From Flavobacterium sp. UBA7663 (GTDB lineage Bacteria > Bacteroidota > Bacteroidia > Flavobacteriales > Flavobacteriaceae), in NCBI RefSeq assembly GCF_002483315.1, contig NZ_DLHR01000024.1:43295-107294 (forward strand): DNA of 64,000 bases, read 5' to 3'. The notes under the pieces were generated by a model. It saw only the letters and a list, made by a program, of their open reading frames with translations. It ran no database searches and had not been told where the DNA came from. The position numbers and the translations under genes are program-made. Of this stretch, positions 1-7,564 are shown piece by piece. Every line of letters starts with the position of its first letter. Within the stretch, counting starts at the first letter, position 1.

Positions 1-18
1 CGAGCCCCAGCCAGGTCA
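1..18 (+). tRNA. 3' end of a tRNA (partial)
   Basis: The first bases read as the end of a T-loop, the 3' T-stem, a seven-base acceptor strand (CCAGGTC) and discriminator A. No CCA is encoded after it. The layout matches the tRNA-Leu just downstream, so this is the upstream member of a small tRNA cluster. The anticodon lies outside the window, so the isotype cannot be given. Confidence 0.7.
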
Positions 19-29
19 CAAAAAATCTA

Positions 30-62
30 AAAGACGTTGCAATGCAACGTCTTTATTTTTTT
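30..62 (+). terminator. Intrinsic terminator or processing hairpin between tRNAs
   Basis: An 11-bp perfect stem (AAAGACGTTGC / GCAACGTCTTT, loop AAT) is followed by a T-rich run. It ends transcription of the upstream tRNA, so tRNA-Leu may have its own promoter or rely on read-through. Confidence 0.75.
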
Positions 63-64
63 AA

Positions 65-147
65 GGCCATGTGGAGAAACGGTAGACTCGCCATCTTGAG
101 GGGGTGGTGCTCGCAAGGGCGTGAGGGTTCAAATCCCTCCATGGTCA
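65..147 (+). tRNA. tRNA-Leu (anticodon GAG)
   Basis: The acceptor strands GGCCATG and CATGGTC pair with one G-U wobble. The anticodon stem CCATC/GGTGG encloses the loop TTGAGGG, giving anticodon GAG. A long variable arm and the T-arm GAGGGTTCAAATCCCTC follow, which is the class II form expected of leucine tRNAs. CCA is not encoded and must be added afterwards. Decodes CUU/CUC leucine codons. Confidence 0.93.
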
Positions 148-192
148 CAAATATTTACTTCCTGCAAACTCTTTTCTTATTCATTAAAAAAA

Positions 193-225
193 TTTGTTTG
201 ATTATTTTTCTTATTAGTTAAACAT
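193..225. promoter_or_regulatory. Putative auxiliary operator of the CarH-type regulator
   Basis: TTTGTTTGA at 193-201 and GTTAAACA at 217-224 are inverted, with arms starting 24 bp apart. This is nearly the geometry of the two better copies at 245-279 and 1201-1235. No TAnnTTTG box lies inside it, so it may be an upstream binding site rather than one overlapping a promoter. Inferred only from similarity between the copies. Confidence 0.5.
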
Positions 226-244
226 TTATTATCATAAAAATTTT

Positions 245-279
245 TTTGTTTACTTTTTTTGTTACTTTTGTTAAACAAA
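245..279. promoter_or_regulatory. Putative CarH-type operator over the regulator's own promoter
   Basis: Arms TTTGTTTAC (245-253) and GTTAAACAAA (270-279) are inverted, with starts 25 bp apart. Between them lies a Bacteroidota -7 box TACTTTTG (263-270) whose last G is the first base of the right arm. The ATG at 291 follows. The arrangement implies that bound protein blocks RNA polymerase, that is, autorepression. Binding is inferred, not shown. Confidence 0.65.
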
Positions 280-290
280 AACAAAAGAAG

Positions 291-1190
291 ATGAACAATG
301 TTAAAAACGTATTTAGTATCAAAGATTTAGAAAATCTTTCAGGCATAAAAGCACATACCATCCGTATTTGGGAAAAACGCTATAATGTTCTAGAACCTAT
401 GCGCTCTGATACCAACATACGTTCGTACGATATAAAAAACCTACAAAAGTTATTAAACATCGTATTACTTCATAATTACGGTTATAAAATTTCTAAAATT
501 GGCACTCTGAATCAGGAACAAATTAATAAACTAGCCAATGATATTATTTCCGAAAAAAGTGCAAAAACTCATGCCATAAGTACTTTTAAAATGGCAATGA
601 TGAATTTTGATCAATCTTTGTTTTTCAAAACATACAATGAATTATTAAGCGAAAAGTCCTTTAGAGAAGTTTTCTATACTGTATTTATTCCGCTAATGCA
701 AGAAATCGGTTTCTTATGGCAAACTGAAACCATCTCGCCTGCTCACGAGCATTTTATAAGTTATTTAATCAAACAAAAACTTCTAATTAACACAGAAAAA
801 GTTCAAATATTAGAACCTACTAAAACCGATAATGTATATGTTTTATTTCTTCCTTTAAACGAAGTTCATGAACTTGGCTTAATGTATTTGAATTACGAAA
901 TTCTATTAAAAGGCTATCAGACCATATATCTAGGAGAAAGCATTCCAACTGAAAGTTTGTTAGATTTAAAAAACTCTTACGAAAACATAACTTTTGTAAG
1001 TTATTTAACCGTAGAACCTAATCAAGAAGAAATTGATAGTTATATTGTTGATATGCAAGCAAAATTACTTGAAAACACAAACCACAAAGTATTATTATTA
1101 GGAAGAATGACCCAATTCATTACATCCAAAACTCTACCTAACAACGTACATATTTACAATAGCATAGAAGAACTTTCAAATACTTTGTAA
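291..1190 (+). CDS. MerR-family regulator with B12-binding domain, CarH/LitR type
   Basis: A 299-residue one-component regulator. Residues 7-75 form a MerR winged helix (IKAHTIRIWEKRYNVLEP). Residues 90-180 form the helical cap and 180-299 a Rossmann B12-binding domain. W143-x9-E153-H154 and E191-x-H193-x2-G196 match the Wx9EH and E/DxHxxG motifs of adenosylcobalamin photoreceptors; H193 would be the lower cobalt ligand. The residue after W143 is Gln, whereas Thermus CarH has the second, light-induced His ligand there. The ATG at 291 is preferred over an in-frame TTG at 246, because the TTG lies inside the operator. The gene sits directly upstream of crtI, and both promoters carry the same inverted repeat, so it probably represses carotenoid genes in the dark and releases them in light. 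Family assignment is firm; B12 binding is inferred from the motifs. Confidence 0.9.
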   Translation: MNNVKNVFSIKDLENLSGIKAHTIRIWEKRYNVLEPMRSDTNIRSYDIKNLQKLLNIVLLHNYGYKISKIGTLNQEQINKLANDIISEKSAKTHAISTFKMAMMNFDQSLFFKTYNELLSEKSFREVFYTVFIPLMQEIGFLWQTETISPAHEHFISYLIKQKLLINTEKVQILEPTKTDNVYVLFLPLNEVHELGLMYLNYEILLKGYQTIYLGESIPTESLLDLKNSYENITFVSYLTVEPNQEEIDSYIVDMQAKLLENTNHKVLLLGRMTQFITSKTLPNNVHIYNSIEELSNTL

Positions 1191-1196
1191 AAATAT

Positions 1197-1226
1197 TTGT
1201 TTTGTTTAACTTTTTTACTATTTTTG
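1197..1226 (+). promoter_or_regulatory. Promoter of the crtI-crtB-crtZ operon
   Basis: TTG at 1197-1199 and TATTTTTG at 1219-1226 are separated by 19 bases, matching the Bacteroidota housekeeping consensus. The left operator arm (1201-1210) lies in the spacer and the right arm starts at the last base of the -7 box. Confidence 0.65.
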
Positions 1227-1235
1227 TTAAACAAA
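1201..1235. promoter_or_regulatory. Putative CarH-type operator in front of crtI
   Basis: A perfect 10-bp inverted repeat, TTTGTTTAAC (1201-1210) and GTTAAACAAA (1226-1235), with a 15-base spacer. It is the best of the three copies near the regulator gene and overlaps the crtI promoter. The repeat is seen directly; binding by the adjacent MerR protein is inferred. Confidence 0.7.
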
Positions 1236-1245
1236 ACTAAATCAA

Positions 1246-2706
1246 GTGCATAAAAAAATTATAATAATCGGTTCTGGATTTTCATCATTGTCTGCAGCGT
1301 GTTATTTAGCAAAACAGGGAAATGATGTTACAATCTTTGAAAAAAACAGCACCATAGGAGGAAGAGCTCGTCAACTTAAAAAAGAGGGTTTTACTTTTGA
1401 TATTGGCCCAACATGGTATTGGATGCCTGATGTTTTTGAACGCTTTTTTGGTGATTTTAATAAAAAACCATCCGATTATTACGAATTGATAAAACTTTCT
1501 CCAGCTTATCAAGTATATTTTGGACATTTAGATTTTGTAACAATTGCCGATAATTTACCAGAAATTGTAACCACTTTCGAATCTATTGAAAAAGGTAGCG
1601 GTAAGCAGTTAGAACAATTTATGGCAGAAGCCAAAAGTAATTATGATATTGCTATTAAAGATTTAGTATATCGCCCAGGCGAATCTCCAATGGAATTAAT
1701 CACATTAGAAACTGCTAAAAAAGTGAATCAGTTTTTCAGTAACATTAAAAAAGATGTTCGAAAACGATTCAAAAACATGAAATTGGTTCAAATATTAGAA
1801 TTTCCCGTTTTATTTTTAGGAGCTAAACCAAGCGACACACCTTCTTTTTATAACTTCATGAATTATGCCGATTTTGGATTAGGAACTTGGCATCCAAAAA
1901 ACGGAATGTACTCTGTGATATTGGCTATGGAAACGTTGGCAAAAGAATTAGGTGTGAAAATCGAAACGAATGCTAACGTAGAAAAGATTGATGTTACTAA
2001 CGGAAAAGCTACAGGCATATTAGTCAATAATAAAATTGTAACAGGTGATGTAATTTTAAGCGGTGCTGATTATCATCATTCTGAAACTTTATTAGATAAA
2101 AATTACCGTCAGTATTCAGAAAATTATTGGGAGAGCAAAACATTTGCTCCATCTTCACTCCTATTTTATGTTGGGTTTGATAAGAAAATAGAAAATGTAG
2201 AACATCACTCTTTATTTTTTGATGTAGATTTTGATATTCATGCAGAAGCCATTTATGACAATCCAAAATGGCCAGAAGAACCACTTTTCTACGCCAGTTT
2301 TCCATCTAAAACAGATGAGAATTGCGCTCCAGAAGGAAAAGAAGCAGGTATCTTTTTAATTCCATTGGCACCTGGATTAGAGGACACAAACGAGTTAAGA
2401 GAACTGTATTTTGAAAAAATAATTACTCGTCTTGAACGATTAACGGATCAAAAAGTAAAAAATAATATTATCTTTAAAGAATCGTTTTGCGTGAATGATT
2501 TCATAAAAGACTATAATTCATATAAAGGGAATGCATATGGTATGGCAAATACTTTACTGCAAACTGCTTTTTTAAGACCTAAGTTGAAAAGTAAAAAAGT
2601 AAAAAACTTGTATTTTACTGGACAATTAACTGTTCCAGGACCAGGAGTTCCTCCTTCCTTAATCTCAGGAAAACTAGTTTCAGATTTAATAGAAAAATAT
2701 CAATAA
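1246..2706 (+). CDS. crtI: Phytoene desaturase
   Basis: A 486-residue FAD-dependent desaturase converting phytoene to lycopene at the membrane. An N-terminal dinucleotide-binding motif (IIIIGSGFSSLSAACYL, ending in the FEK acidic position) is followed by the GGRARQ segment. The C-terminus carries the CrtI signature TGQLTVPGPGVPPSLISG, from about residue 458. Length is normal for the family. The start is GTG at 1246: no ATG lies between the upstream stop and the Rossmann strand, and the operator ends 10 bases earlier. First gene of a three-gene operon, 2 bases upstream of crtB, presumably controlled by the adjacent CarH-type regulator. A CrtN or carotenoid isomerase is less likely, given the neighbouring phytoene synthase and hydroxylase. 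Confidence 0.93.
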   Translation: MHKKIIIIGSGFSSLSAACYLAKQGNDVTIFEKNSTIGGRARQLKKEGFTFDIGPTWYWMPDVFERFFGDFNKKPSDYYELIKLSPAYQVYFGHLDFVTIADNLPEIVTTFESIEKGSGKQLEQFMAEAKSNYDIAIKDLVYRPGESPMELITLETAKKVNQFFSNIKKDVRKRFKNMKLVQILEFPVLFLGAKPSDTPSFYNFMNYADFGLGTWHPKNGMYSVILAMETLAKELGVKIETNANVEKIDVTNGKATGILVNNKIVTGDVILSGADYHHSETLLDKNYRQYSENYWESKTFAPSSLLFYVGFDKKIENVEHHSLFFDVDFDIHAEAIYDNPKWPEEPLFYASFPSKTDENCAPEGKEAGIFLIPLAPGLEDTNELRELYFEKIITRLERLTDQKVKNNIIFKESFCVNDFIKDYNSYKGNAYGMANTLLQTAFLRPKLKSKKVKNLYFTGQLTVPGPGVPPSLISGKLVSDLIEKYQ

Positions 2707-2708
2707 GA

Positions 2709-3548
2709 ATGAAGGCACTATTTGACAAAGTTTCTAATGATTGCAGTGTTAAAGTAACTAAAGCTTACAGTACTTCTTTTTCTAGTGCTGTAAAGATGTT
2801 AGCACCAAGTATTAGACAAGATATTTATAACATTTATGGTTTTGTTCGCTTTGCAGATGAAATTGTGGATTCATTTCATGACTATGATAAAGAATTCCTT
2901 TTTTCAAAATTTGAACAAGATTTGACAGATGCATTGGAGCATAAAATTAGTTTAAATCCAATTTTAAATTCATTTCAACATACTGTGAATAAATATAATA
3001 TCCCACAGGAAATGATTGATGCTTTTATGAAAAGTATGAAATTAGATTTGAGTAAAAGTGAATACAAAACTACAGAAGAATATCAAGAATATATTTATGG
3101 TTCAGCTGATGTAGTGGGTTTAATGTGCTTAAAAGTTTTCGTTAACGGAAATGAAGAAAAGTACAATGAATTAAAAGATTCAGCTATGCGATTAGGTTCA
3201 GCTTTTCAAAAAGTGAATTTCTTGCGCGATTTAAAAGCAGATTTTGAAGAATTAAGCAGAACTTATTTTCCAAATACCGATTTGAATCATTTAGATGAAA
3301 AATCGAAACAAGAAATTATTGCTGATATTGAGAGCGATTTTGAAGCCGCATTTGAAGGTATTAAAAACTTACCTTTAGAAGCTAAATTTGGAGTTTACAC
3401 CGCTTACAGATATTATAAGAAGTTATTAAAAAAGCTTCAAAAAACACCTTCTTTAGAAATCAAAAATACTCGCATACGAGTTTCTGATTATCAAAAAGTA
3501 GAATTATTAGCAAGATGCTATGTCAAATACAGATTAAATATAATTTAA
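2709..3548 (+). CDS. crtB: Phytoene synthase
   Basis: A 279-residue squalene/phytoene synthase family enzyme condensing two geranylgeranyl diphosphates into phytoene. The first Mg-diphosphate motif D50-EIV-D54 and the second in NFLRDLKAD (D174, D178) are intact. The YIYGSADVVGLM segment (about 128-139) is also typical. Starts 2 bases after the crtI stop, which suggests translational coupling, and crtZ begins 10 bases after it. The pair with crtI makes phytoene synthase far more likely than squalene synthase. The second enzyme of the carotenoid pathway in genomic order but the first in the reaction order. Confidence 0.93.
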   Translation: MKALFDKVSNDCSVKVTKAYSTSFSSAVKMLAPSIRQDIYNIYGFVRFADEIVDSFHDYDKEFLFSKFEQDLTDALEHKISLNPILNSFQHTVNKYNIPQEMIDAFMKSMKLDLSKSEYKTTEEYQEYIYGSADVVGLMCLKVFVNGNEEKYNELKDSAMRLGSAFQKVNFLRDLKADFEELSRTYFPNTDLNHLDEKSKQEIIADIESDFEAAFEGIKNLPLEAKFGVYTAYRYYKKLLKKLQKTPSLEIKNTRIRVSDYQKVELLARCYVKYRLNII

Positions 3549-3558
3549 TACTATAATT

Positions 3559-4002
3559 ATGTGGTTACACGTTTTAGTTTTTTTTACAACCTTTTTCTTT
3601 ATGGAATTTATGGCTTGGTTTAGTCACAAATACATCATGCATGGATTCTTATGGAGTTTACATGCTGATCATCATAAAAAAGATCACGATTCGTGGTTTG
3701 AGCGTAATGATGCTTTTTTTATTTTTTATGCGATAGTGAGTATTGGATGTTTTTTATTGTGGCAAAATGATATTTTAGAAATTGGATTAGCTATTGGATT
3801 AGGAATTTTCGCTTATGGTTTAGCTTATTTCCTAGTACATGATATCTTTATTCACCAACGATTTAAGTTGTTTAGAAACGCTAATAATCGTTATGCAAAA
3901 GCCGTAAGACGCGCTCACAAAATGCATCATAAACACATTGGAAAAGAACATGGCGAATGTTTTGGAATGTTAATAGTTCCATTGAAATACTATAAAAACT
4001 AA
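3559..4002 (+). CDS. crtZ: Beta-carotene hydroxylase
   Basis: A 147-residue membrane di-iron hydroxylase of the fatty-acid hydroxylase superfamily that turns beta-carotene into zeaxanthin. Histidine clusters are present: HKYIMH (23-28), HADHH (35-39), H94/H99 and HKMHHKH (120-126). They are separated by hydrophobic helices at about 1-20, 52-68 and 74-95. Last gene of the operon, followed at once by a terminator. Its substrate needs a lycopene cyclase, and no crtY-like gene occurs in the window, so the cyclase must be encoded elsewhere. Zeaxanthin is the usual flavobacterial yellow pigment, so the product is inferred from family and context. Confidence 0.92.
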   Translation: MWLHVLVFFTTFFFMEFMAWFSHKYIMHGFLWSLHADHHKKDHDSWFERNDAFFIFYAIVSIGCFLLWQNDILEIGLAIGLGIFAYGLAYFLVHDIFIHQRFKLFRNANNRYAKAVRRAHKMHHKHIGKEHGECFGMLIVPLKYYKN

Positions 4003-4030
4003 AAAATCCCGCTTCTGCGGGATTTTTTTA
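4002..4030. terminator. Bidirectional terminator
   Basis: AATCCCGC / GCGGGATT stem with loop TTCT, an A run on the left and a T run on the right. Serves both the crt operon (+) and the converging lipoprotein gene (-), whose stop codon lies at its right edge. Confidence 0.85.
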
Positions 4031-4561
4031 TTTCATAAGTTGTTGTAAGGGTTTCAATTGCTCCATATCTACTTGTGATTTTTGGAGTAAACTAAGCATA
4101 TTCATTATATGAGTTGGATTCATATTGTTTCCTAAAACGCGAACTACTGCAAAACCGTTTTCTTTCTTTCCTGCTAAAACGACAAATTCTTCTATGTGTT
4201 CATCGTCATTTCCAACGAAGTAAATAGCCGCACCATCGTTTCCTGAACCAGCTTTCATTAATTGCTGATAACTTTCGTCTTTCAAAATAGCTTTTACTTC
4301 TTTAATTTCCTTTTCGTATCTAGCCGTATTAGTTGAATCGGTTCTGAAAGCAAGAATATTCATTTTTTCAAACGATTCTAAAGCTGCTTTCTCTGTTTCG
4401 GAAAGAGAAACTTTATCTGTTTTAATAATGTTTGAAGCTAAATCAATTGCAATAAACTCGGAAGATTCTGTATTTTCTACAAAATACTTTTGAAGTGTAG
4501 GCTTATCTTCACAACTGCAAAGTAACATTACACCTGAAACGAGTAATAATAACTTTTTCAT
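4028..4561 (-). CDS. DUF4252-like lipoprotein
   Basis: A 177-residue lipoprotein with signal peptide MKKLLLLVSGVMLLCSC; C17 is the probable lipidated residue. The remainder is a mixed alpha/beta domain like the DUF4252 family, whose function is unknown. The upstream gene encodes a soluble secreted paralogue 3 bases away; both lie in one operon with an ECF sigma factor and its membrane partner. This arrangement is common in flavobacteria and suggests that the DUF4252 proteins are envelope products or sensors of the sigma system. No catalytic motif is visible. Confidence 0.75.
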   Translation of the reverse strand: MKKLLLLVSGVMLLCSCEDKPTLQKYFVENTESSEFIAIDLASNIIKTDKVSLSETEKAALESFEKMNILAFRTDSTNTARYEKEIKEVKAILKDESYQQLMKAGSGNDGAAIYFVGNDDEHIEEFVVLAGKKENGFAVVRVLGNNMNPTHIMNMLSLLQKSQVDMEQLKPLQQLMK

Positions 4562-4564
4562 TTC

Positions 4565-5092
4565 TTATTTTTTAGAAGCTTTTTTCAAATCATCTCCACC
4601 AGGTAAATTCATTTTCTCTGTTAACATAGAAATTTCATCTAAACTAAAGTTTCCTGTTAATGATAAAACAACTGTACTGGCATCTTTCATATTAGCACCT
4701 TCAATAAACATTAAAAGTTCTCTTACTATGTTTTCATTCGCACCCGATTTTACGTAAATTTTTACATTTTTACCATCGCCATTAACACGCATTAACTCTT
4801 CTAAAGGATTTGATTTCAAGTAACCACTCACCGTTGCTTTCATATCAGCACTCAATTTTGCATTGCTAGTTGTAAACACTTTTAGGTTGTCTAATTTTTT
4901 AAGCAAGTTCATGTATTGTTGCATTTCTTTATCTTTTGCATCCACTTTCACTTTACTCATCATTTCAAACATCTTCTTGTTAACAACAACAGACGCTACT
5001 CCTTCTTTATCTTCAAATTTATCAAACGCTCCTTGTGCAAAAGAAACTGTTGATGCCATTAAAAACGCTATAACTACTACTAAATTTTTCAT
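4565..5092 (-). CDS. DUF4252-like secreted protein
   Basis: 175 residues with a cleavable signal peptide (MKNLVVVIAFLMASTVSFAQ) and no lipobox. The body is lysine- and methionine-rich and similar in layout to the downstream lipoprotein (about 50 residues of strands and helices, then a KIYVK-type strand, then LLMFIEG). Probably periplasmic. Third gene of the sigma-factor operon, 8 bases after the preceding gene. Function unknown; the DUF4252 assignment rests on overall pattern and context. Confidence 0.72.
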   Translation of the reverse strand: MKNLVVVIAFLMASTVSFAQGAFDKFEDKEGVASVVVNKKMFEMMSKVKVDAKDKEMQQYMNLLKKLDNLKVFTTSNAKLSADMKATVSGYLKSNPLEELMRVNGDGKNVKIYVKSGANENIVRELLMFIEGANMKDASTVVLSLTGNFSLDEISMLTEKMNLPGGDDLKKASKK

Positions 5093-5100
5093 TGTTTTTA

Positions 5101-5544
5101 TTATTTAAAAATTGTTTTTTTTGTTTTTTCGTATTCTTCTAAATATACTACACTTTCCATGCCAATATTTACTTGTTCTGAAACCATTAACAAAGCTTTT
5201 TGTGTAGCTTCAAAGGCTTCTTCTGGATTATCATACGTTCCTAAATCTTCATGTTTAGGTACAGATGGATAATAATAGAAAGTAGCCAATCCAAAAAGCA
5301 CTACAAAACTTGCTGCAATACCTATCCATTTTACAGTACTTTGTTTTCTAGGTTGTAATGGAAGTTTTTGCTCGAATTGCGTTCCTTTTTGTGTTTCAAA
5401 GTAACCAAACAGCGCTTGATATTTTGCCAAATGTGGCACCACATCATTGGAAGAAAAATAGGCCTTTAATTGTTTTTCTTCTACTATTGTAGTTTCTCCT
5501 TGAAAGTATTTTTCCAATAATTGTTCAACTAACTTGAGTTCCAT
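5101..5544 (-). CDS. Membrane partner of the ECF sigma factor (possible anti-sigma factor)
   Basis: 147 residues: a cytosolic N-terminal helical part (about 1-75, beginning MELKLVEQLLEKYFQGETT), one membrane helix (VKWIGIAASFVVLFGLATFYYY, about 76-97) and a short exported tail. This is the topology of small anti-sigma factors. Its start overlaps the end of the sigma-factor gene by 20 bases, so the two are translated together. It is not a FecR protein, because no FecR periplasmic domain is present. The role is inferred from topology and gene order. Confidence 0.7.
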   Translation of the reverse strand: MELKLVEQLLEKYFQGETTIVEEKQLKAYFSSNDVVPHLAKYQALFGYFETQKGTQFEQKLPLQPRKQSTVKWIGIAASFVVLFGLATFYYYPSVPKHEDLGTYDNPEEAFEATQKALLMVSEQVNIGMESVVYLEEYEKTKKTIFK

Positions 5545-6040
5545 AATTATGTGTTTTTTCGATTTGTTCTCTTAAGGTTTTTCGAGCTCTTGATAAAGCT
5601 ACTCGAACCGCCGTTTCATTCATTTCTAATACTTGAGCAATTTCCGAAAATTCATATTCTTCAATTTCTCTAAGTTGTAATATCAATCGTTGTTGTTCAG
5701 GTAAATCGTTCATTAACTTTTCTGCCCATTGCAACGTATTTTGATGTTCTATTTGTGTTTCAACACTAGCTTGCTTGTCTTGATAATTGTTATGCACAAT
5801 TTGCAAATTCGTAGCTCTTTTGCTTTTGAGTTGATCCAAACAATAATTCTTGGTCATTGTCATCGCTAAAGCTTCTACACTATTGTATTGTTCTAAAGAA
5901 CTGTTTTTATTCCATAATCTCACCAACACTTCCTGAGTAGCATCTTCTGCTTCCTCTGTACTCACGAGCATTCGTTTCGCTAAACGAAATAACTTATCCT
6001 TAAAAGGAGTAATTATTTGTACAAACTCGTTTTGGTTCAT
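5525..6040 (-). CDS. ECF RNA polymerase sigma factor
   Basis: 171-residue sigma-70 of the ECF group. Region 2 (residues about 8-75) includes EEAEDATQEVLVRLWNK. Region 4 (about 110-160) includes the helix-turn-helix FSEIAQVLEMNETAVRVALS. Regions 1 and 3 are absent, as usual for ECF factors. Heads a four-gene minus-strand operon with the overlapping membrane partner and two DUF4252 proteins. It probably controls this operon and an envelope regulon; the target promoter cannot be read from one copy. Confidence 0.92.
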   Translation of the reverse strand: MNQNEFVQIITPFKDKLFRLAKRMLVSTEEAEDATQEVLVRLWNKNSSLEQYNSVEALAMTMTKNYCLDQLKSKRATNLQIVHNNYQDKQASVETQIEHQNTLQWAEKLMNDLPEQQRLILQLREIEEYEFSEIAQVLEMNETAVRVALSRARKTLREQIEKTHNYGTQVS

Positions 6041-6082
6041 AGTAATTGGTTAGTTTATAATGAAGACGAATGTAATTTAATT

Positions 6083-6112
6083 TTGTTACAAAAAAAAATG
6101 TATTTATCTTTA
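6083..6112 (+). promoter_or_regulatory. Promoter of the S41 protease gene
   Basis: TTG at 6083-6085, 19 bases, then TATCTTTA at 6105-6112, one mismatch from TAnnTTTG. The ATG at 6125 leaves a very short leader. Confidence 0.5.
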
Positions 6113-6124
6113 TAAAAAAAAACT

Positions 6125-7528
6125 ATGAAAAAATTTGGCTTTGTATTACTTATAATACTTTTTACGCAAAGTTTTATAAAATGCTCTGATGATTTTGATG
6201 ATAACATATCATATGGTTCAGTTAATAATTTTGTTTGGAAAGGACTAAACTTATACTATTACTGGCTTACAGATTCGCCAGATTTAGTTGATGATCGATT
6301 TGAATCTACAAATGATTATGAGAATTTTATTAATTCTTTTAGTTCGCCAGAGGCAATCTTTAATCATTTGTTAGTAGATTCTTCTATTGATCGTTATAGT
6401 GTTATTTTCTCTGACTATACTGAATTAGAACAAGTCCTCAGCGGTACTCAAAAAAATAATGGTGTTGACTATGAATTGCGCTTCAAAGAAGGAAGCACTA
6501 CAGAGTTATTTGGTTGGGTACGATACATTTTACCTAATTCAGATGCCTCAACCAAACCAATAAATCGTGGTGATATATTCTATGGTATAAATGGTATTCA
6601 ACTTAATACATCAAATTATAGAGACTTATTAAATCAGGATAATTACACGCTAAACTTAGCCGAATTTGATGGGGGCGCAATTACTCCAAATGGAAATTCC
6701 GTTTCATTAATTAAAACAAATTATTCAGAAAACCCTGTTTACACAAGAAAAGTATTTATTGAAGGAACTAAGAAAATTGGATACTTAATGTATAATGGTT
6801 TTTATAGTAATTATGAAGTAGAATTAAATAATGCTTTTGAATATTTTCAAGGACAAGGAATTACACACCTAATATTGGATTTACGTTACAATTCAGGGGG
6901 TTCTGTTTCCACAGCTACAAGATTAGCTAGTATGATAACGGGCCAATTTAATAACCAAATCTTTGCTAAACAACAATGGAATTACAAAATTGAAAATTTG
7001 ATTAATAATCCTGAACAACTGTTAAATAGATTTACAAATTCATTAGGCAACGGAAATAGCATAAACCATATACATTTAGACAAAATATACATTTTAACGA
7101 CAAAAAGAACAGCATCTGCAAGCGAGCTAGTTATTAATGGATTAAAACCTTATATAAATGTTATACAGATTGGGGATGATACAGCTGGAAAAAATGTAGG
7201 ATCTATAACATTATATGATTCTCCAACATTTAGAAAAGAAAATGTAAATCCTAATCACAAATACGCAATGCAACCTATTGTTCTAAAAATTGCTAACAAC
7301 AATAATTTTAGCAATTATACAAATGGATTAACTCCAAATGTACCGCAACTTGAAGACTTAAATAATTTAGGTACAATTGGAGAAATTTCCGATCCTCTTT
7401 TAAATACAACAATAAATTATATTAATTTAAATGGTAGATTTCAGCAAAGTGTGCCTGAAAAAATATTTAACCATTTTGAAGACAGTAAATCGATGCGTTT
7501 ATTTGGTGATGAAATGTATTTGGAATAA
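6125..7528 (+). CDS. S41-family peptidase lipoprotein
   Basis: 467 residues, exported, with C20 as probable lipidated residue (FIKCSD). A degenerate PDZ-like middle (about 125-200) precedes the protease core: LILDLRYNSGG, then TASASE with nucleophile S333, then AGKNVGS with K356 as general base. This Ser-Lys dyad is that of the tail-specific proteases. Sits alone between the divergent sigma operon and the converging TonB receptor gene, and is followed by a strong terminator. A periplasmic or outer-membrane protease of unknown substrate; the family is secure. Confidence 0.85.
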   Translation: MKKFGFVLLIILFTQSFIKCSDDFDDNISYGSVNNFVWKGLNLYYYWLTDSPDLVDDRFESTNDYENFINSFSSPEAIFNHLLVDSSIDRYSVIFSDYTELEQVLSGTQKNNGVDYELRFKEGSTTELFGWVRYILPNSDASTKPINRGDIFYGINGIQLNTSNYRDLLNQDNYTLNLAEFDGGAITPNGNSVSLIKTNYSENPVYTRKVFIEGTKKIGYLMYNGFYSNYEVELNNAFEYFQGQGITHLILDLRYNSGGSVSTATRLASMITGQFNNQIFAKQQWNYKIENLINNPEQLLNRFTNSLGNGNSINHIHLDKIYILTTKRTASASELVINGLKPYINVIQIGDDTAGKNVGSITLYDSPTFRKENVNPNHKYAMQPIVLKIANNNNFSNYTNGLTPNVPQLEDLNNLGTIGEISDPLLNTTINYINLNGRFQQSVPEKIFNHFEDSKSMRLFGDEMYLE

Positions 7529-7529
7529 A

Positions 7530-7556
7530 AAAGAGGGCATTAAGCCCTCTTTTTTA
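7530..7556. terminator. Bidirectional terminator
   Basis: AAGAGGGC (7531-7538) pairs with GCCCTCTT (7544-7551), loop ATTAA, with A and T runs on both sides. Shared by the S41 gene (+) and the TonB receptor gene (-). Confidence 0.85.
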
Positions 7557-7564
7557 TTTCTTTA

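Noticed and set aside
5101..5544. FecR-type anti-sigma factor for iron uptake
   Set aside because: No FecR domain, no TonB receptor with a signalling extension next to it; only topology supports an anti-sigma role.
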